A stretch of 64,000 bases of DNA from Deltaproteobacteria bacterium (GTDB taxonomy: Bacteria; Desulfobacterota; Desulfomonilia; UBA1062), in NCBI GenBank assembly GCA_018433775.1, contig JAHDQN010000013.1:62001-126000 (forward strand). Direction: 5' to 3'. Made by a program: the position numbers and the translations under genes. Below, in pieces: positions 37,633-46,806 of the stretch. The notes below the pieces were generated by a model. The model did not search any database. It had not been told where the DNA came from and saw only the letters and a program-made list of their open reading frames with translations. Numbering within the stretch: position 1 is the first letter of the stretch; the number at the start of each line of letters is the position of its first letter.

Positions 37633-38790
37633 ATGAGAAGCATGCTGTACATTGTCTATGGCATCGGCCAGGATTCCGTAGGGCTCGTCGGGGGGATCAC
37701 CGCCCCCATCGCATCCGTGGGCGGGAACATCGTCGACTTGCGCCAGCACGTCCTGCACGGGCTCTTCACCATCTACCTGGTGGTGGATCTCAAGGAAGCC
37801 ACACAGTCCCCGGAAGAGTTCAGGCTGCTGCTCGGGAAGATCTCGGAGGAGACCCGGGTGCGGCTCTCCATGGAGAAATATACCCCGGTTGCCCGCAGCG
37901 CGGAGAGGACGAATATCCTCCTGACCCTGGTGGGAAAGGACAAGCCGGGGATCATCGCGGCCATATCGGAGAAGCTCGGCACCTACAACATCAACATCGA
38001 GATCAGCGAGATGGTGGCACGGGAAGACATATTCCTCATGGATCTCCTCTGCGACGTCAGCCGGAGCAGCGTGCCCACGGACAACCTCAAGGGCGTGGTG
38101 CAGCAGATCATGCACTCCATGGACATCAGCACCATGTTCCAGACCGAGGACGTGTTCAACAAGAAGAAAAAGATCGTGCTCTTCGACATATCCCAGAGCT
38201 TCATGGACCCCGGAACCATGCGGGAGATCCTCGACCTCTCGGGGATCGGATCCGAGAAGCTGAGGCCTCCCGCCGGCCGGGAGAGCAGCCAGCCCTACCT
38301 GTACGACACGGCCGGATACCTGGAAGGCCTGCCGCTCAATGTCATCGACGCCGTCGTGGACGCCACCCGGGTGAGCCCGGGAACCATGGAGCTGATCCAG
38401 GCGCTGAAGATCATGGGATACAAGATCGGGCTGATCAGCACGGGGTTCACCTTTTTCGTGGAACCCATCCGCCGCAAGCTCGACATCGATTATGCCTTCG
38501 GGTTCGAGCTGCCCGTGGACGACGATTCCAAGACCCTGGTGGGCGACATCGCCCCGGGGGTGATCAGCGACCTGGACCCGCAGGCCATCATCGAAGACCT
38601 CATGCGGGCGGAGAAGATCGGCAGAGAGGATATCACGGTGATCTCCGAGATGGACAGGCCCTATACCCGGACCCCGGGCATCAGGCTCGAGTTCGACATG
38701 AAGGTGATCCTCGATTTTTTCAACCAGCACATTTTGAGCAGGGACGCTCTCACAGGGCTGCTGCGCAGCCTCGGTACCCCCCGGCTGTGA
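37633..38790 (+). CDS. ACT-ACT-HAD protein, degenerate SerB-like
   Basis: A 385-residue protein laid out like long SerB phosphoserine phosphatases: ACT domain 1 (about 3-75), ACT domain 2 (about 93-170) and a HAD domain (about 178-385). The HAD active site is damaged. The nucleophile Asp185 is kept, but the second Asp of DxDxT is Ser187 (FDISQS). The motif II serine survives in ISTGF, whereas the lysine motif reads DPQA and the GDGxND metal motif is replaced by ISEMDRPY. It is therefore unlikely to be a phosphatase. The two ACT domains suggest an amino-acid (serine or glycine) sensing role. It has a strong AAGGAGA ribosome site and precedes fhs by 38 bp, linking it to one-carbon metabolism. 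Confidence 0.85.
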   Translation: MRSMLYIVYGIGQDSVGLVGGITAPIASVGGNIVDLRQHVLHGLFTIYLVVDLKEATQSPEEFRLLLGKISEETRVRLSMEKYTPVARSAERTNILLTLVGKDKPGIIAAISEKLGTYNINIEISEMVAREDIFLMDLLCDVSRSSVPTDNLKGVVQQIMHSMDISTMFQTEDVFNKKKKIVLFDISQSFMDPGTMREILDLSGIGSEKLRPPAGRESSQPYLYDTAGYLEGLPLNVIDAVVDATRVSPGTMELIQALKIMGYKIGLISTGFTFFVEPIRRKLDIDYAFGFELPVDDDSKTLVGDIAPGVISDLDPQAIIEDLMRAEKIGREDITVISEMDRPYTRTPGIRLEFDMKVILDFFNQHILSRDALTGLLRSLGTPRL

Positions 38791-38828
38791 CATGATCCCG
38801 TGAGCGGAAAGCTCAGAAGAGGCACAGA

Positions 38829-40448
38829 ATGAAATCCGACATAGAGATTGCGCAGTCCATACCGCTTAGGCCCATCCGCGAGATCGCGGAGACCATCGGG
38901 CTGAGCGAAGACGATATCGTGCCATACGGGCGGTTCGTGGCAAAGGTTCCGCTCAAGGTCCTGGAGAACGGATCCGGAGCGCACGACGGAAAGCTCGTCC
39001 TGGTCACCGCCATGTCCCCTACCTCCATGGGCGAGGGCAAGACCACGACAACCATCGGCCTCGGCCAGGCCCTGAGCAGGATAGGGAAGCGGGCCATGAT
39101 GGCGATCCGCGAGCCCTCCCTGGGGCCGTGCATGGGGCTCAAGGGCGGCGCCGCGGGGGGAGGGTATTCCCAGGTGCTGCCCATGGAGGACATCAACCTC
39201 CACTTCACCGGGGACCTCCACGCCATCACCTCGGCCCACAACCTGCTGGCCGCCGTGGTGGACAATCATCTCCACCAGCGAAAGAACCCGGAGATCAACC
39301 CCAGGCACGTGGTCTGGAAGCGCGTGATCGACATGAACGACCGCAGCCTGAGAAGCATCATCCTCGGGCTCGAAGACAAGGGTCTCAACGGCGTCATGCG
39401 CGAGGACGGCTTCGATATCACGGCCGCGTCCGAGGTCATGGCGGCCCTGTGCCTCTCGAGCAGCCTCCAGGACCTGAAAGAGCGCATCAGCCGCATCGTC
39501 GTGGGCTACGACTACCTGGGCAAGCCCATCTTCGTGCGGGATGTGGGTGCGAGCGGGGCCATGGCCGCCCTGCTCAAACATGCCGTCAACCCCAATCTCG
39601 TGCAGTCGGTCGAGGGCACGCCCGTGCTCGTACACGGAGGCCCGTTCGCGAACATCGCCCATGGATGCAACACGGTGATCGCCACCCGCATGGCCCTGAA
39701 GCTCTCGGACTATACCGTGACCGAGGCGGGCTTCGGGGCCGACCTGGGGGCGGAAAAGTTTTTCCACATCAAGTGCCGCAGCAGCGGCCTGAACCCGAAC
39801 GCCGTGGTTCTGGTCGTGACCTGGCGTGCCTATGTGCTCCATGGGATGGGCAACATCCGCAAGCACCTGGACACCCTCTCCCGGTTCGGGGTGCCGGCCG
39901 TGGTCTCCATCAACCGCTTTCTCTCCGACAGGGACAGCGACCTCGCGGAGCTGAAATCCCGGGTGGAGGATCTGGGCATAGATGCGGTGATCACGGATTA
40001 CCGCGAGCGCGGAGGAGAAGGCGGGCTCGAGCTGGCCGAAAAGGTTGCCTCGCTCTGCGAGGGGCCCTCTGAGCTCAGGATGCTCTACGGCCTGGACGAC
40101 GATATCCGCACCAAGGTGGAGGCCGTGGCGAAGAACGTCTACGGCGCCTCCGGGGTGGAGTTTTCGTCCCAGGCCCTCAAGGATATCCGGCACATCGAGA
40201 ACATGGGGTATGCGGGCCTGCCGGTCTGCATCGCCAAGACCCAGTCCTCGCTGACCGACAACCCCAAGGTCCCGGGATTCCCGGACGGGCCGTTCACCAT
40301 TCACGTGAACTCGGCCAAGGTGTCCGCAGGAGCGGGCTTCGTGGTTATCCACACCGGGAAGATCCTCTCCATGCCCGGCCTGCCGAAGAGTCCCGCAGCG
40401 CTCTCGATCGATATCGACGACGAGGGAAACATCACCGGGCTGTTTTGA
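38829..40448 (+). CDS. fhs: formate-tetrahydrofolate ligase
   Basis: Fhs makes 10-formyl-tetrahydrofolate from formate, tetrahydrofolate and ATP, the second step of the methyl branch of the Wood-Ljungdahl pathway and a source of one-carbon units. The 539-residue protein has the extended P-loop PTSMGEGKTTT at residues 64-74 (usually PTPAGEGKTTT), followed by REPSLGP and the MALKLSDYTVTEAGFGADLGAEKF stretch. The length is close to the normal 555. AAGAGG precedes the ATG. Upstream, the ACT-HAD protein probably shares its transcript. It is consistent with an anaerobic formate-using or acetogenic-type carbon metabolism, though by itself it does not prove it. Confidence 0.96.
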   Translation: MKSDIEIAQSIPLRPIREIAETIGLSEDDIVPYGRFVAKVPLKVLENGSGAHDGKLVLVTAMSPTSMGEGKTTTTIGLGQALSRIGKRAMMAIREPSLGPCMGLKGGAAGGGYSQVLPMEDINLHFTGDLHAITSAHNLLAAVVDNHLHQRKNPEINPRHVVWKRVIDMNDRSLRSIILGLEDKGLNGVMREDGFDITAASEVMAALCLSSSLQDLKERISRIVVGYDYLGKPIFVRDVGASGAMAALLKHAVNPNLVQSVEGTPVLVHGGPFANIAHGCNTVIATRMALKLSDYTVTEAGFGADLGAEKFFHIKCRSSGLNPNAVVLVVTWRAYVLHGMGNIRKHLDTLSRFGVPAVVSINRFLSDRDSDLAELKSRVEDLGIDAVITDYRERGGEGGLELAEKVASLCEGPSELRMLYGLDDDIRTKVEAVAKNVYGASGVEFSSQALKDIRHIENMGYAGLPVCIAKTQSSLTDNPKVPGFPDGPFTIHVNSAKVSAGAGFVVIHTGKILSMPGLPKSPAALSIDIDDEGNITGLF

Positions 40449-40455
40449 TTTATTC

Positions 40456-40500
40456 TTGACACCTTGAGGGGTTGCTTTTAACATACCGACCGGTCAGTAT
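40456..40500 (+). promoter_or_regulatory. promoter with TetR-type operator
   Basis: A perfect -35 box TTGACA (40456-40461) is followed after 17 bp by TAACAT (40479-40484). An 18-bp near-perfect palindrome, ATACCGACCGGTCAGTAT (40483-40500, one mismatched pair), overlaps the -10 end and start site. The core GACCGGTC is of the kind bound by TetR-family repressors, and the TetR gene starts 33 bp downstream, so negative autoregulation is likely. Confidence 0.75.
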
Positions 40501-40532
40501 AGTACTGGTAGACAGAATACTGTTCGTATGGT

Positions 40533-41129
40533 GTGCATATGGGAGGGTTCAAGGCCTCGACCGGAGACAAGAAGAGGCGTATCATCATCGCGGCCATGCG
40601 CTGTTTCCAGCGCAAGGGCTATGTGAACACGACCGTAGACGACATAGCGTCGGAGTACGGCCGGTCCAAGGGCAGCATCTACTGGCACTATCCCTCCAAA
40701 AAGGCGATTCTCATCGATCTGTTCTCCTATTGGATGGATGAGACCTTCGACGGGATCAACGCGGAGATCGCGCCCCTGGAATCATCCCGTGACAAGCTCA
40801 TTCGCATGGGCGAGTTTTTCATCGAGTCACTCATCAGGGACTACGAGCTCTACAGCTCCATGATGGTGTTCTGGGGCACGGCATTCGAGGACGCCTCCAT
40901 GCGGCGGATGGTCGTCGACCTCTACCGGCGCTACGACGAGGTGGTGACCTCGCTGCTCGTGCAGGGTCAGGCCGACGGGGAGTTCAGCGTGCCGGACATC
41001 CCGGCGTTCAGCACCATGCTGATCGCCATGATCGAGGGCCTGATCGTCCGCCAGGTCATGAGCAGGTCGCTCGATCTGGAGAGGATCAGGCGCGAGATAC
41101 CGTCCCTGGTAAAAAGATTCCTCCCGTAA
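40533..41129 (+). CDS. TetR family transcriptional repressor
   Basis: A 198-residue one-domain regulator. The N-terminal helix-turn-helix (about 16-63) has the family pattern RRIIIAAMRCFQRKGYVNTTVDDIASEYGRSKGSIYWHYPSKKAIL. The C-terminal helical part should bind a small hydrophobic ligand. It lies just downstream of a promoter whose -10 region carries a TetR-like palindrome, and 168 bp before an RND exporter operon, which it probably represses until the exported compound appears. The start is GTG at 40533 or ATG six bases later; neither has a clear ribosome site, so translation may be nearly leaderless. Confidence 0.92.
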   Translation: MHMGGFKASTGDKKRRIIIAAMRCFQRKGYVNTTVDDIASEYGRSKGSIYWHYPSKKAILIDLFSYWMDETFDGINAEIAPLESSRDKLIRMGEFFIESLIRDYELYSSMMVFWGTAFEDASMRRMVVDLYRRYDEVVTSLLVQGQADGEFSVPDIPAFSTMLIAMIEGLIVRQVMSRSLDLERIRREIPSLVKRFLP

Positions 41130-41130
41130 T

Positions 41131-41240
41131 TGGGGACGGGTTCACATTTCCTGAAATTACCAGAAGTCAGGGAATGACCGGGGACGAATTCTCATAGTTG
41201 TTGGATTGTACGTTTTGAGTTTGCGCGAAGTCAGGGAAAA
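41131..41240. repeat. REP-like intergenic repeat remnant
   Basis: The segment contains TTGGGGACGGGTTCACATTTCC, a second GGGGACGAATTCTC and two copies of GAAGTCAGGGAA, with a short inverted part TTTCCTGAAATT. This style (GGGGAC.. plus TTTCCTGAAA) resembles REP elements mobilised by IS200-like REP-associated transposases. Only one degenerate copy is seen here, so the assignment is uncertain. Confidence 0.35.
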
Positions 41241-41296
41241 CACGCAGCATCCCTGATCTTCACGATGTAACTGCAGGCGGTTGAGAAAGGGGAGGT

Positions 41297-44206
41297 ATGG
41301 AAGAGGGCATCAGGGCGCTCATCGACCGGGTTATCAGGTACCGGTGGGTGTTCCTTGTCCTGTTTCTCGCCGTCACCGCCGGCATGATCTCCGTGAGCAG
41401 GGACCTCAAGATCAACAACGACTATGAGACCTGGCTCCCCACAGAAGACAAGGTGGGCGATCTGCTGCGCACGGTTGACCACGTGTTTTCCAACGGTTCG
41501 CTCATATTCATCGTTCTCGATTTCACGGATCAGGGGGTGTTCACGCCGGAATCGCTCGATATCCTCGATCACCTCACCCAAACCCTGGAAGGTATGAAAG
41601 AGCTTTTCCAGGTGAGCAGCCTCACCAATATCATGGACATCAGGCAGACCGAGGACGGCGTCGAGGTTTCCGACCTGATTCCGGGCGCGCGTCCGGAATC
41701 CGCCGATGACCTGGCAAAACTCCGGAACTATGTGCTCTCCAAAGAGATGTACCGCGACTCGCTGGTCTCGAGCGATGCCGGTTATGCCCTCGTGGCCCTG
41801 AGCATCGAGAGCGAATACGACGAGATCGAGGTCACGGGCCGTGTCCTGAAGCTGGTGGAGGAGGAGCTGGGAGAGAGAAGATTCCATGCCGGCGGAGACG
41901 TGGTCATCGCCTACTATATGGACCACTACATGAAGCAGGACATCATGCTCCTGGTGCCGATCATATTCATCGGCATGGTGGGGGTGCTTTCCTACGGCCT
42001 GCGCCGGATTTCCGGGGTGGTTCTGGCCCTGACCGTGGTGTTTGTCGCCATTATCTGGACCGTGGGGTTCAAGTCCCTGCTGAGCTATCCCTTCAATATC
42101 CTGTCGCCCGCGGTGGTGGTGCTCCTGATGGCGGTGGGGTCGGACTATGCCGTCCATATGTACAACCACTACCTCAAGCAGGGGGACATCCGCGTCTCGT
42201 CCAGGGAAATCACCCTTCCCATCCTCATGAGCGCGATGACCACCGTGGCGGGGCTCGCCACCTTCGGGGTGACCAAGATCGAGGTGCTCAGGAATTTCGG
42301 GCTCGAGCTGGCCTTCGGGCTCGCCTCCGCCTGTATGCTCTCCATCGTGCTCGTGACCATCGGCATCGCCATGACCAGGGACAGGCCCATGTCCAGGACC
42401 GCAGGCACGGAGAGGCTCAGTCATTTTTTCAGCAGGGTCATGGCCTCGGTGGGGGGATGGGTTCACGGGCACACCGGGCTCATCCTTGTCGTTGCCGTGA
42501 TTCTTCTGGTCGTGATGGGCCTTGGCATCCCCCGCATCAACACCAGCTTCGATTTCGTGGAAATTCTGCCCAAAGACAGCCCGCCCAGGAGCAGCTCCCG
42601 GGTGCTGGAAGAGCACTTCAACGGTATGTACCGGGTGACGGTATACGCTGAAGGGGATATGGAAGACCCCAGAATCATGACCGGCATGGGCTACATCGAG
42701 AACCGCCTGCGGGCGGACGGTCTCCTGGGCGGTTTTCTCTCCATGCACGATCTCATAGCCGAGGAGAACTGGCTCATGAACGGCGTGTTCGCCGTGCCCG
42801 AGAGCAGGGAAGGGGTGGCCAACCTGTGGTTCATGCTCGAGGGCCAGGACATTCTCAAGACCTTCACTTCCCCCGACCGGAGGCAGGGCCTGGTGAACTC
42901 TATCATGAGGGAGCACGATACCGCGTGCATGAAGGCCATGGCCGCCCGTATCCAGGAGTTTCTCGACACCCGAGTCTCGCCCGAGGTAGTTGAGGTGGAT
43001 CCCCTGCGTCTGGGTCAACAGGCGCGCGGCAACCTGGAGGGAGTCAGGCTGTCTCACGCGGCCCGCCAGCTGGCCTGGCTCGCCCGGGGATATGACCGGA
43101 CGAACAGCCACGACCCCGAGCTGTTCCTGCCGCACCTGGAGCAGGCAATGCAGGATTCCGGCGCAACCGTGAACATGGGGCCTGTCTGGGCCGAGGTGCA
43201 GAGATATCTCGAAGAGGAAACCGTGGAGATCCTGCCCGGCGATCTCATCGCGTCCCTGATGGCGGACCTGAAGGCGCGGTGGGGAGAGCCTGACCGGATC
43301 GCCTGCGTGGAGCACATGACCGGAAAGATTCTCCAGAGCGGAATCATGAGCGGGGAAGACTGCCGGATCACGGCCCTGGGCATGATGAACAGGGCCGAGA
43401 GCTCGTTCAGGATCGAAAAGGCATCCACCCTCATGGAGGGCATCCGTGAGCATATCCCGGTCAGGCTGGCGCACCACCAGGATTTTCTGAAGAGAGCCCA
43501 CGGCGTGCTGTGGGAGCTTCTGGCCCCCAGGCCCGTGCTCTTTTCGCGCGAGGTGGAGCACATCGCAGGCATCGAGGATGCGATCACCGGGTCTTCCCCG
43601 GTGATGATCGACCAGACCGGGGCACACGCCATGTTCAGCAGGTTCGACAAGCTCCTGTACCAGAGCCAGATTCAGAGCCTGTTCCTCGCGTCCCTCATCG
43701 TGCTCTTCATGATCTCGCTCAGCCAGCGGTCGTTCAGACGGGGGCTCATCTCGCTCATCTCGGTGCTCGTGCCCCTGGAGTTCGTGCTGGGATTCATGGG
43801 CTGGTCCGGGATTCCCCTGGATTTCGGAACCGTGCTGTGCAGCGCGCTGATCATCGGGCTCGGGGTGGACGGGTCCATCCATTTTCTCCACTACCATCAC
43901 GTCCAGTTCAAAAAGGGCCTCAGGGGCAGGGAATCGCTGCAGTCCACCCTGAGTCACGTGGGCAGGGCCGTGATCACGGCCAACGCCACATCGCTGCTCG
44001 GGTTTGTCGTGCTCACCTTTTCCCGAACCACGGAGCTGAGAAACTTCGCCATCATCAACGGCATGGCCATCTTCCTGGTAACGCTCTCGGTGCTGACGCT
44101 CCTGCCCGCGCTGGCCACGCTGATTCATCTGGAGGACAGAACCTGGATGATATCGCTCCCGGTGGAGGAGAACCAGTTGTTCGACAATATTTTCGAAGAG
44201 AGATAA
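41297..44206 (+). CDS. RND superfamily (MMPL-type) exporter
   Basis: A 969-residue inner-membrane transporter of the hydrophobe/MMPL branch of the RND superfamily. Two similar halves each have one membrane helix, a large periplasmic loop and five further helices, twelve in all. The proton-relay Asp residues lie in GSDYAVHMYNHY (about residue 281) and GVDGSIHFLHYHH (about 856). In operons like this, with a LolA-like periplasmic protein and an outer-membrane porin, these transporters are thought to move lipids or hydrophobic compounds. GGGGAGG precedes the ATG. The TetR gene upstream is the likely regulator. Confidence 0.92.
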   Translation: MEEGIRALIDRVIRYRWVFLVLFLAVTAGMISVSRDLKINNDYETWLPTEDKVGDLLRTVDHVFSNGSLIFIVLDFTDQGVFTPESLDILDHLTQTLEGMKELFQVSSLTNIMDIRQTEDGVEVSDLIPGARPESADDLAKLRNYVLSKEMYRDSLVSSDAGYALVALSIESEYDEIEVTGRVLKLVEEELGERRFHAGGDVVIAYYMDHYMKQDIMLLVPIIFIGMVGVLSYGLRRISGVVLALTVVFVAIIWTVGFKSLLSYPFNILSPAVVVLLMAVGSDYAVHMYNHYLKQGDIRVSSREITLPILMSAMTTVAGLATFGVTKIEVLRNFGLELAFGLASACMLSIVLVTIGIAMTRDRPMSRTAGTERLSHFFSRVMASVGGWVHGHTGLILVVAVILLVVMGLGIPRINTSFDFVEILPKDSPPRSSSRVLEEHFNGMYRVTVYAEGDMEDPRIMTGMGYIENRLRADGLLGGFLSMHDLIAEENWLMNGVFAVPESREGVANLWFMLEGQDILKTFTSPDRRQGLVNSIMREHDTACMKAMAARIQEFLDTRVSPEVVEVDPLRLGQQARGNLEGVRLSHAARQLAWLARGYDRTNSHDPELFLPHLEQAMQDSGATVNMGPVWAEVQRYLEEETVEILPGDLIASLMADLKARWGEPDRIACVEHMTGKILQSGIMSGEDCRITALGMMNRAESSFRIEKASTLMEGIREHIPVRLAHHQDFLKRAHGVLWELLAPRPVLFSREVEHIAGIEDAITGSSPVMIDQTGAHAMFSRFDKLLYQSQIQSLFLASLIVLFMISLSQRSFRRGLISLISVLVPLEFVLGFMGWSGIPLDFGTVLCSALIIGLGVDGSIHFLHYHHVQFKKGLRGRESLQSTLSHVGRAVITANATSLLGFVVLTFSRTTELRNFAIINGMAIFLVTLSVLTLLPALATLIHLEDRTWMISLPVEENQLFDNIFEER

Positions 44207-44220
44207 AGGAGGGATATATC

Positions 44221-44991
44221 ATGAAAAAATTCATACCGGCCCTGCTGCTGGCCGCTTTCGTCTGTTTGGCCCACGGCCCCTCTCCCGCGGAGGCCCTGAC
44301 CGGCGATGAGGTGCTCCTCAAGGTTGACGAGGTGCTGTCCGCATCGAAAAACTCGGTTGCCAGGGCCACCATGATCCTGATCGACTCGAACGGACGGGAA
44401 AAGGCCCGCACCCTTCAGATATGGAACAAGCACTATAAGGATAAGGACGACTGGTCCATCCTGAAGTTCGTCTCGCCCGCGGAGATCCGCAACCTGGGTT
44501 TCCTGAGCCTTGCCGACGATCAGATGTACCTCTATCTCCCCGCCTTCGACCGCACCCGCCGCATCGCGTCGCATGCGCGCAAAGAGAGCTTCGCCGGCTC
44601 CGACCTCTCCAATGACGATCTGAGCACCGGGAAATACGCCGACCATTACACCGCTGTTATCGGGGAGGAAACCCCGGAAGAGTATGTGCTCGAACTCACA
44701 CGCAGGCCCGGGTCCGACCGGATCTACCCCCGGGTGACGGCCCGGGTGGACAAGGAGCATTTCTATCCCGTCAGGATGGATCTCTACGACGACCAGGACA
44801 GGCTCTGGAAGACCAACGTCATCACCAACGAAAAGATCCAGGGGTACTGGACGCCCAAAAAGATCGAGATGAAGGACGTGCAGAAGAATCACCAGACCGT
44901 CATGGAGATATCCGAGATCACCTATGACGCCGATCTGGACGACAATGTCTTCTCCAAGCGCTATCTCAAGAGGAACGTGCGGGATGAGTAG
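44221..44991 (+). CDS. outer membrane lipoprotein-sorting (LolA-like) protein
   Basis: A 256-residue periplasmic protein with a signal peptide (cleaved after about Ala25 in SPAEA). The mature part is of the LolA/LolB-like half-barrel fold (LolA-like domain): RATMILIDSNGREKARTLQIW, YLYLPAFDRTRRIASHARKESFAGSDLSNDDL and YYPVRM-type strands. Such paralogues are encoded beside MMPL-type RND exporters and probably shuttle a hydrophobic cargo across the periplasm, rather than lipoproteins. GGAGGG lies 8 bases before the ATG. It overlaps the porin gene by 8 bases. Confidence 0.88.
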   Translation: MKKFIPALLLAAFVCLAHGPSPAEALTGDEVLLKVDEVLSASKNSVARATMILIDSNGREKARTLQIWNKHYKDKDDWSILKFVSPAEIRNLGFLSLADDQMYLYLPAFDRTRRIASHARKESFAGSDLSNDDLSTGKYADHYTAVIGEETPEEYVLELTRRPGSDRIYPRVTARVDKEHFYPVRMDLYDDQDRLWKTNVITNEKIQGYWTPKKIEMKDVQKNHQTVMEISEITYDADLDDNVFSKRYLKRNVRDE

Positions 44992-46480
44992 GATGCCGCG
45001 ATATCTCCTCTGCCTGCTGCTGGCCGTCACGGTTCTGTGCGCGGGACCGTGTCCCGTCGCCCGCGCACAGGCCGACGTGGTGCTGAGCGGAACCGTCAGG
45101 CTGTTCAGCTCGTTCTACACCGAAGACAGCAAAGACGACGCCCTCGCCCCCCACGATGCGGGCGATTATGCGCTCACCAGGAGCGAGCTGCGCGCGGGCC
45201 TGAGCGGGTATGTATCCGACAGCGTGAGCTTTAGCTCCAGTGTGTACTTCGTCTCGCTCGCCAGGGACGACTTCGACGACCTCCGGGACCTGGAGGACTA
45301 CTCGGGCTATTCCTCCGCGGTCCACGAGCAGGATGTCTATGTGCGCGAGGCCTATTTCACGGTACAGGATTTCCTCGTGGAGGGAATGGACCTCTCTGCC
45401 GGACGCCAGCGGGTGAGGTGGGGCACCTCGGATGAATACAACGTGGTGGACAACCTCAACCCGGTTGACTACCGCAACCTCCTGTCTTTCGACCCGGACT
45501 ACCAGGCGGAGCACCTGACCATGGACGGGCTCAACCTGGAGTATCATCTCCCCTTCGAGTTCGATCTCAAGCTCCAGGCGGTGTATTTCTTCTCCTTCAA
45601 GCCGTCCACCCTGCCGGTGGGCTTCACCGGCCGGAGCAGGGCCGTCCTGCAGTCCCGGCTGAACGCCCTGACCGAAGGCTACGGCTTCTCAGGTGGTGAC
45701 GTGAACCTGGTGGTGCGCGACATCCCCGACTACCGGGTGTCAAAGGGGCCTGCGGGCCTGAGGATGAGCGGGGTCGCCTGGAACTTCGACTGGGGCCTGA
45801 GCTATTACCGCGGCTACCAGAGCCTCCCCCTGATCTCCCGGCTGGAGACCGACATCACCATGGAGACCAGCGGGCTCACCGCCTATTACGACTTCCAGAG
45901 GCTCGACGTGGCCGGGTTCGACCTCTCGGGCGAGTTTTCGTCCATAGGCATCTGGGCCGAGTTCGGGGCCTATTTCCCCGAAGACCGGGACGTCGTCGTC
46001 GCCACCACCCTCATGTCGACCCCGAACGTCCAGGCGTTTCCCCTGCTGGAAGATCCTTATTACAAATACACCCTGGGCTTCGACTACACCTTCGGCCTCG
46101 GCAGCGGACTCTACTGGAACACCCAGTTCAATCACGGCTATTACGACGAGTTCGACTACACCTCCGAGGCCGACACCTTCCTGGGCTTAGGCGATCCCGG
46201 CTTCACCGGCGGACTGGGCGACTACTACATCTCCCGCCTGGAATATTCCTTTTTCAACGACACCCTCACCCTCACCCTGGATGGCCTGCTGGAGGTCGCG
46301 CGATACGAGAAACTCTCGAACAACACCGCCACGGTCTTCAAGCCCGATATCGAATACAAGCCCTACGACAACGCATCCCTGGAGCTGGGCTATGTGATGA
46401 TCACCGGGGCGGAAGGGACCAAGTACGGCAGCTTCGAAGACCACGACGTGCTCTACGTGCTCCTGAAGGCCTATTTCTAA
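44984..46480 (+). CDS. outer membrane beta-barrel protein
   Basis: A 498-residue outer-membrane protein with a signal peptide (about 1-30, cleaved after AQA) and long alternating beta strands ending in KAYF, a C-terminal aromatic residue recognised for barrel assembly. The pattern YVREAYFTVQDFLVEGMDLSAGRQRVRWGTSDEYNVVDNLNPVDYR fits the DUF1302-like family, which is found beside RND and DUF1329 proteins. As the third gene of the exporter operon it may form the outer-membrane step of a lipid or hydrophobe efflux route. The start overlaps the previous gene. Its stop abuts a broken potassium-channel fragment. Confidence 0.85.
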   Translation: MSRMPRYLLCLLLAVTVLCAGPCPVARAQADVVLSGTVRLFSSFYTEDSKDDALAPHDAGDYALTRSELRAGLSGYVSDSVSFSSSVYFVSLARDDFDDLRDLEDYSGYSSAVHEQDVYVREAYFTVQDFLVEGMDLSAGRQRVRWGTSDEYNVVDNLNPVDYRNLLSFDPDYQAEHLTMDGLNLEYHLPFEFDLKLQAVYFFSFKPSTLPVGFTGRSRAVLQSRLNALTEGYGFSGGDVNLVVRDIPDYRVSKGPAGLRMSGVAWNFDWGLSYYRGYQSLPLISRLETDITMETSGLTAYYDFQRLDVAGFDLSGEFSSIGIWAEFGAYFPEDRDVVVATTLMSTPNVQAFPLLEDPYYKYTLGFDYTFGLGSGLYWNTQFNHGYYDEFDYTSEADTFLGLGDPGFTGGLGDYYISRLEYSFFNDTLTLTLDGLLEVARYEKLSNNTATVFKPDIEYKPYDNASLELGYVMITGAEGTKYGSFEDHDVLYVLLKAYF

Positions 46481-46481
46481 C

Positions 46482-46712
46482 AGGGCCATTGTCACCATGA
46501 CCACCATAGGGTATGGAGACATCTCCCCGTACGCCCATGGGCCGGCTCTTCCTCTCCGTGATCATGGCCGTGGGCTGCAGCGTTACATCGCCGCGCCCAC
46601 CGGGATCGTGACCGTGGTAAAGCCGGATGTCTTCGAGAGGGGAAGATCCGGGCTCGTATGTCCGGAATGCTCGGCCGGAGGCCATGAAAAAGATGCGGGA
46701 TACCGCAGGTGA
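46482..46712 (+). pseudogene. potassium channel C-terminal remnant
   Basis: Starting two bases after the porin stop, one frame reads RAIVTMTTIGYGDISP, containing the potassium-selectivity filter TIGYGD. A different frame then continues as PMGRLFLSVIMAVGC, and the first frame resumes with YIAAPTGIVTVV and ends with CPECSAGGHEKDAGYR. In order these match the pore helix, last membrane segment and zinc-like Cys tail of voltage-gated-type ion channels. Two frame changes (near 46534 and 46580) and the missing N-terminal part show it is dead. The lost start suggests a deletion that joined it to the porin end. Confidence 0.75.
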
Positions 46713-46806
46713 TGCGTGGCGGAGATCATGGGGAGATAACGGGGCCGATGCCGTATGATCCTGCCGGCAGACACGAGCAGAGAGCTTGGCCAGAAAGGAT
46801 ATGCCC

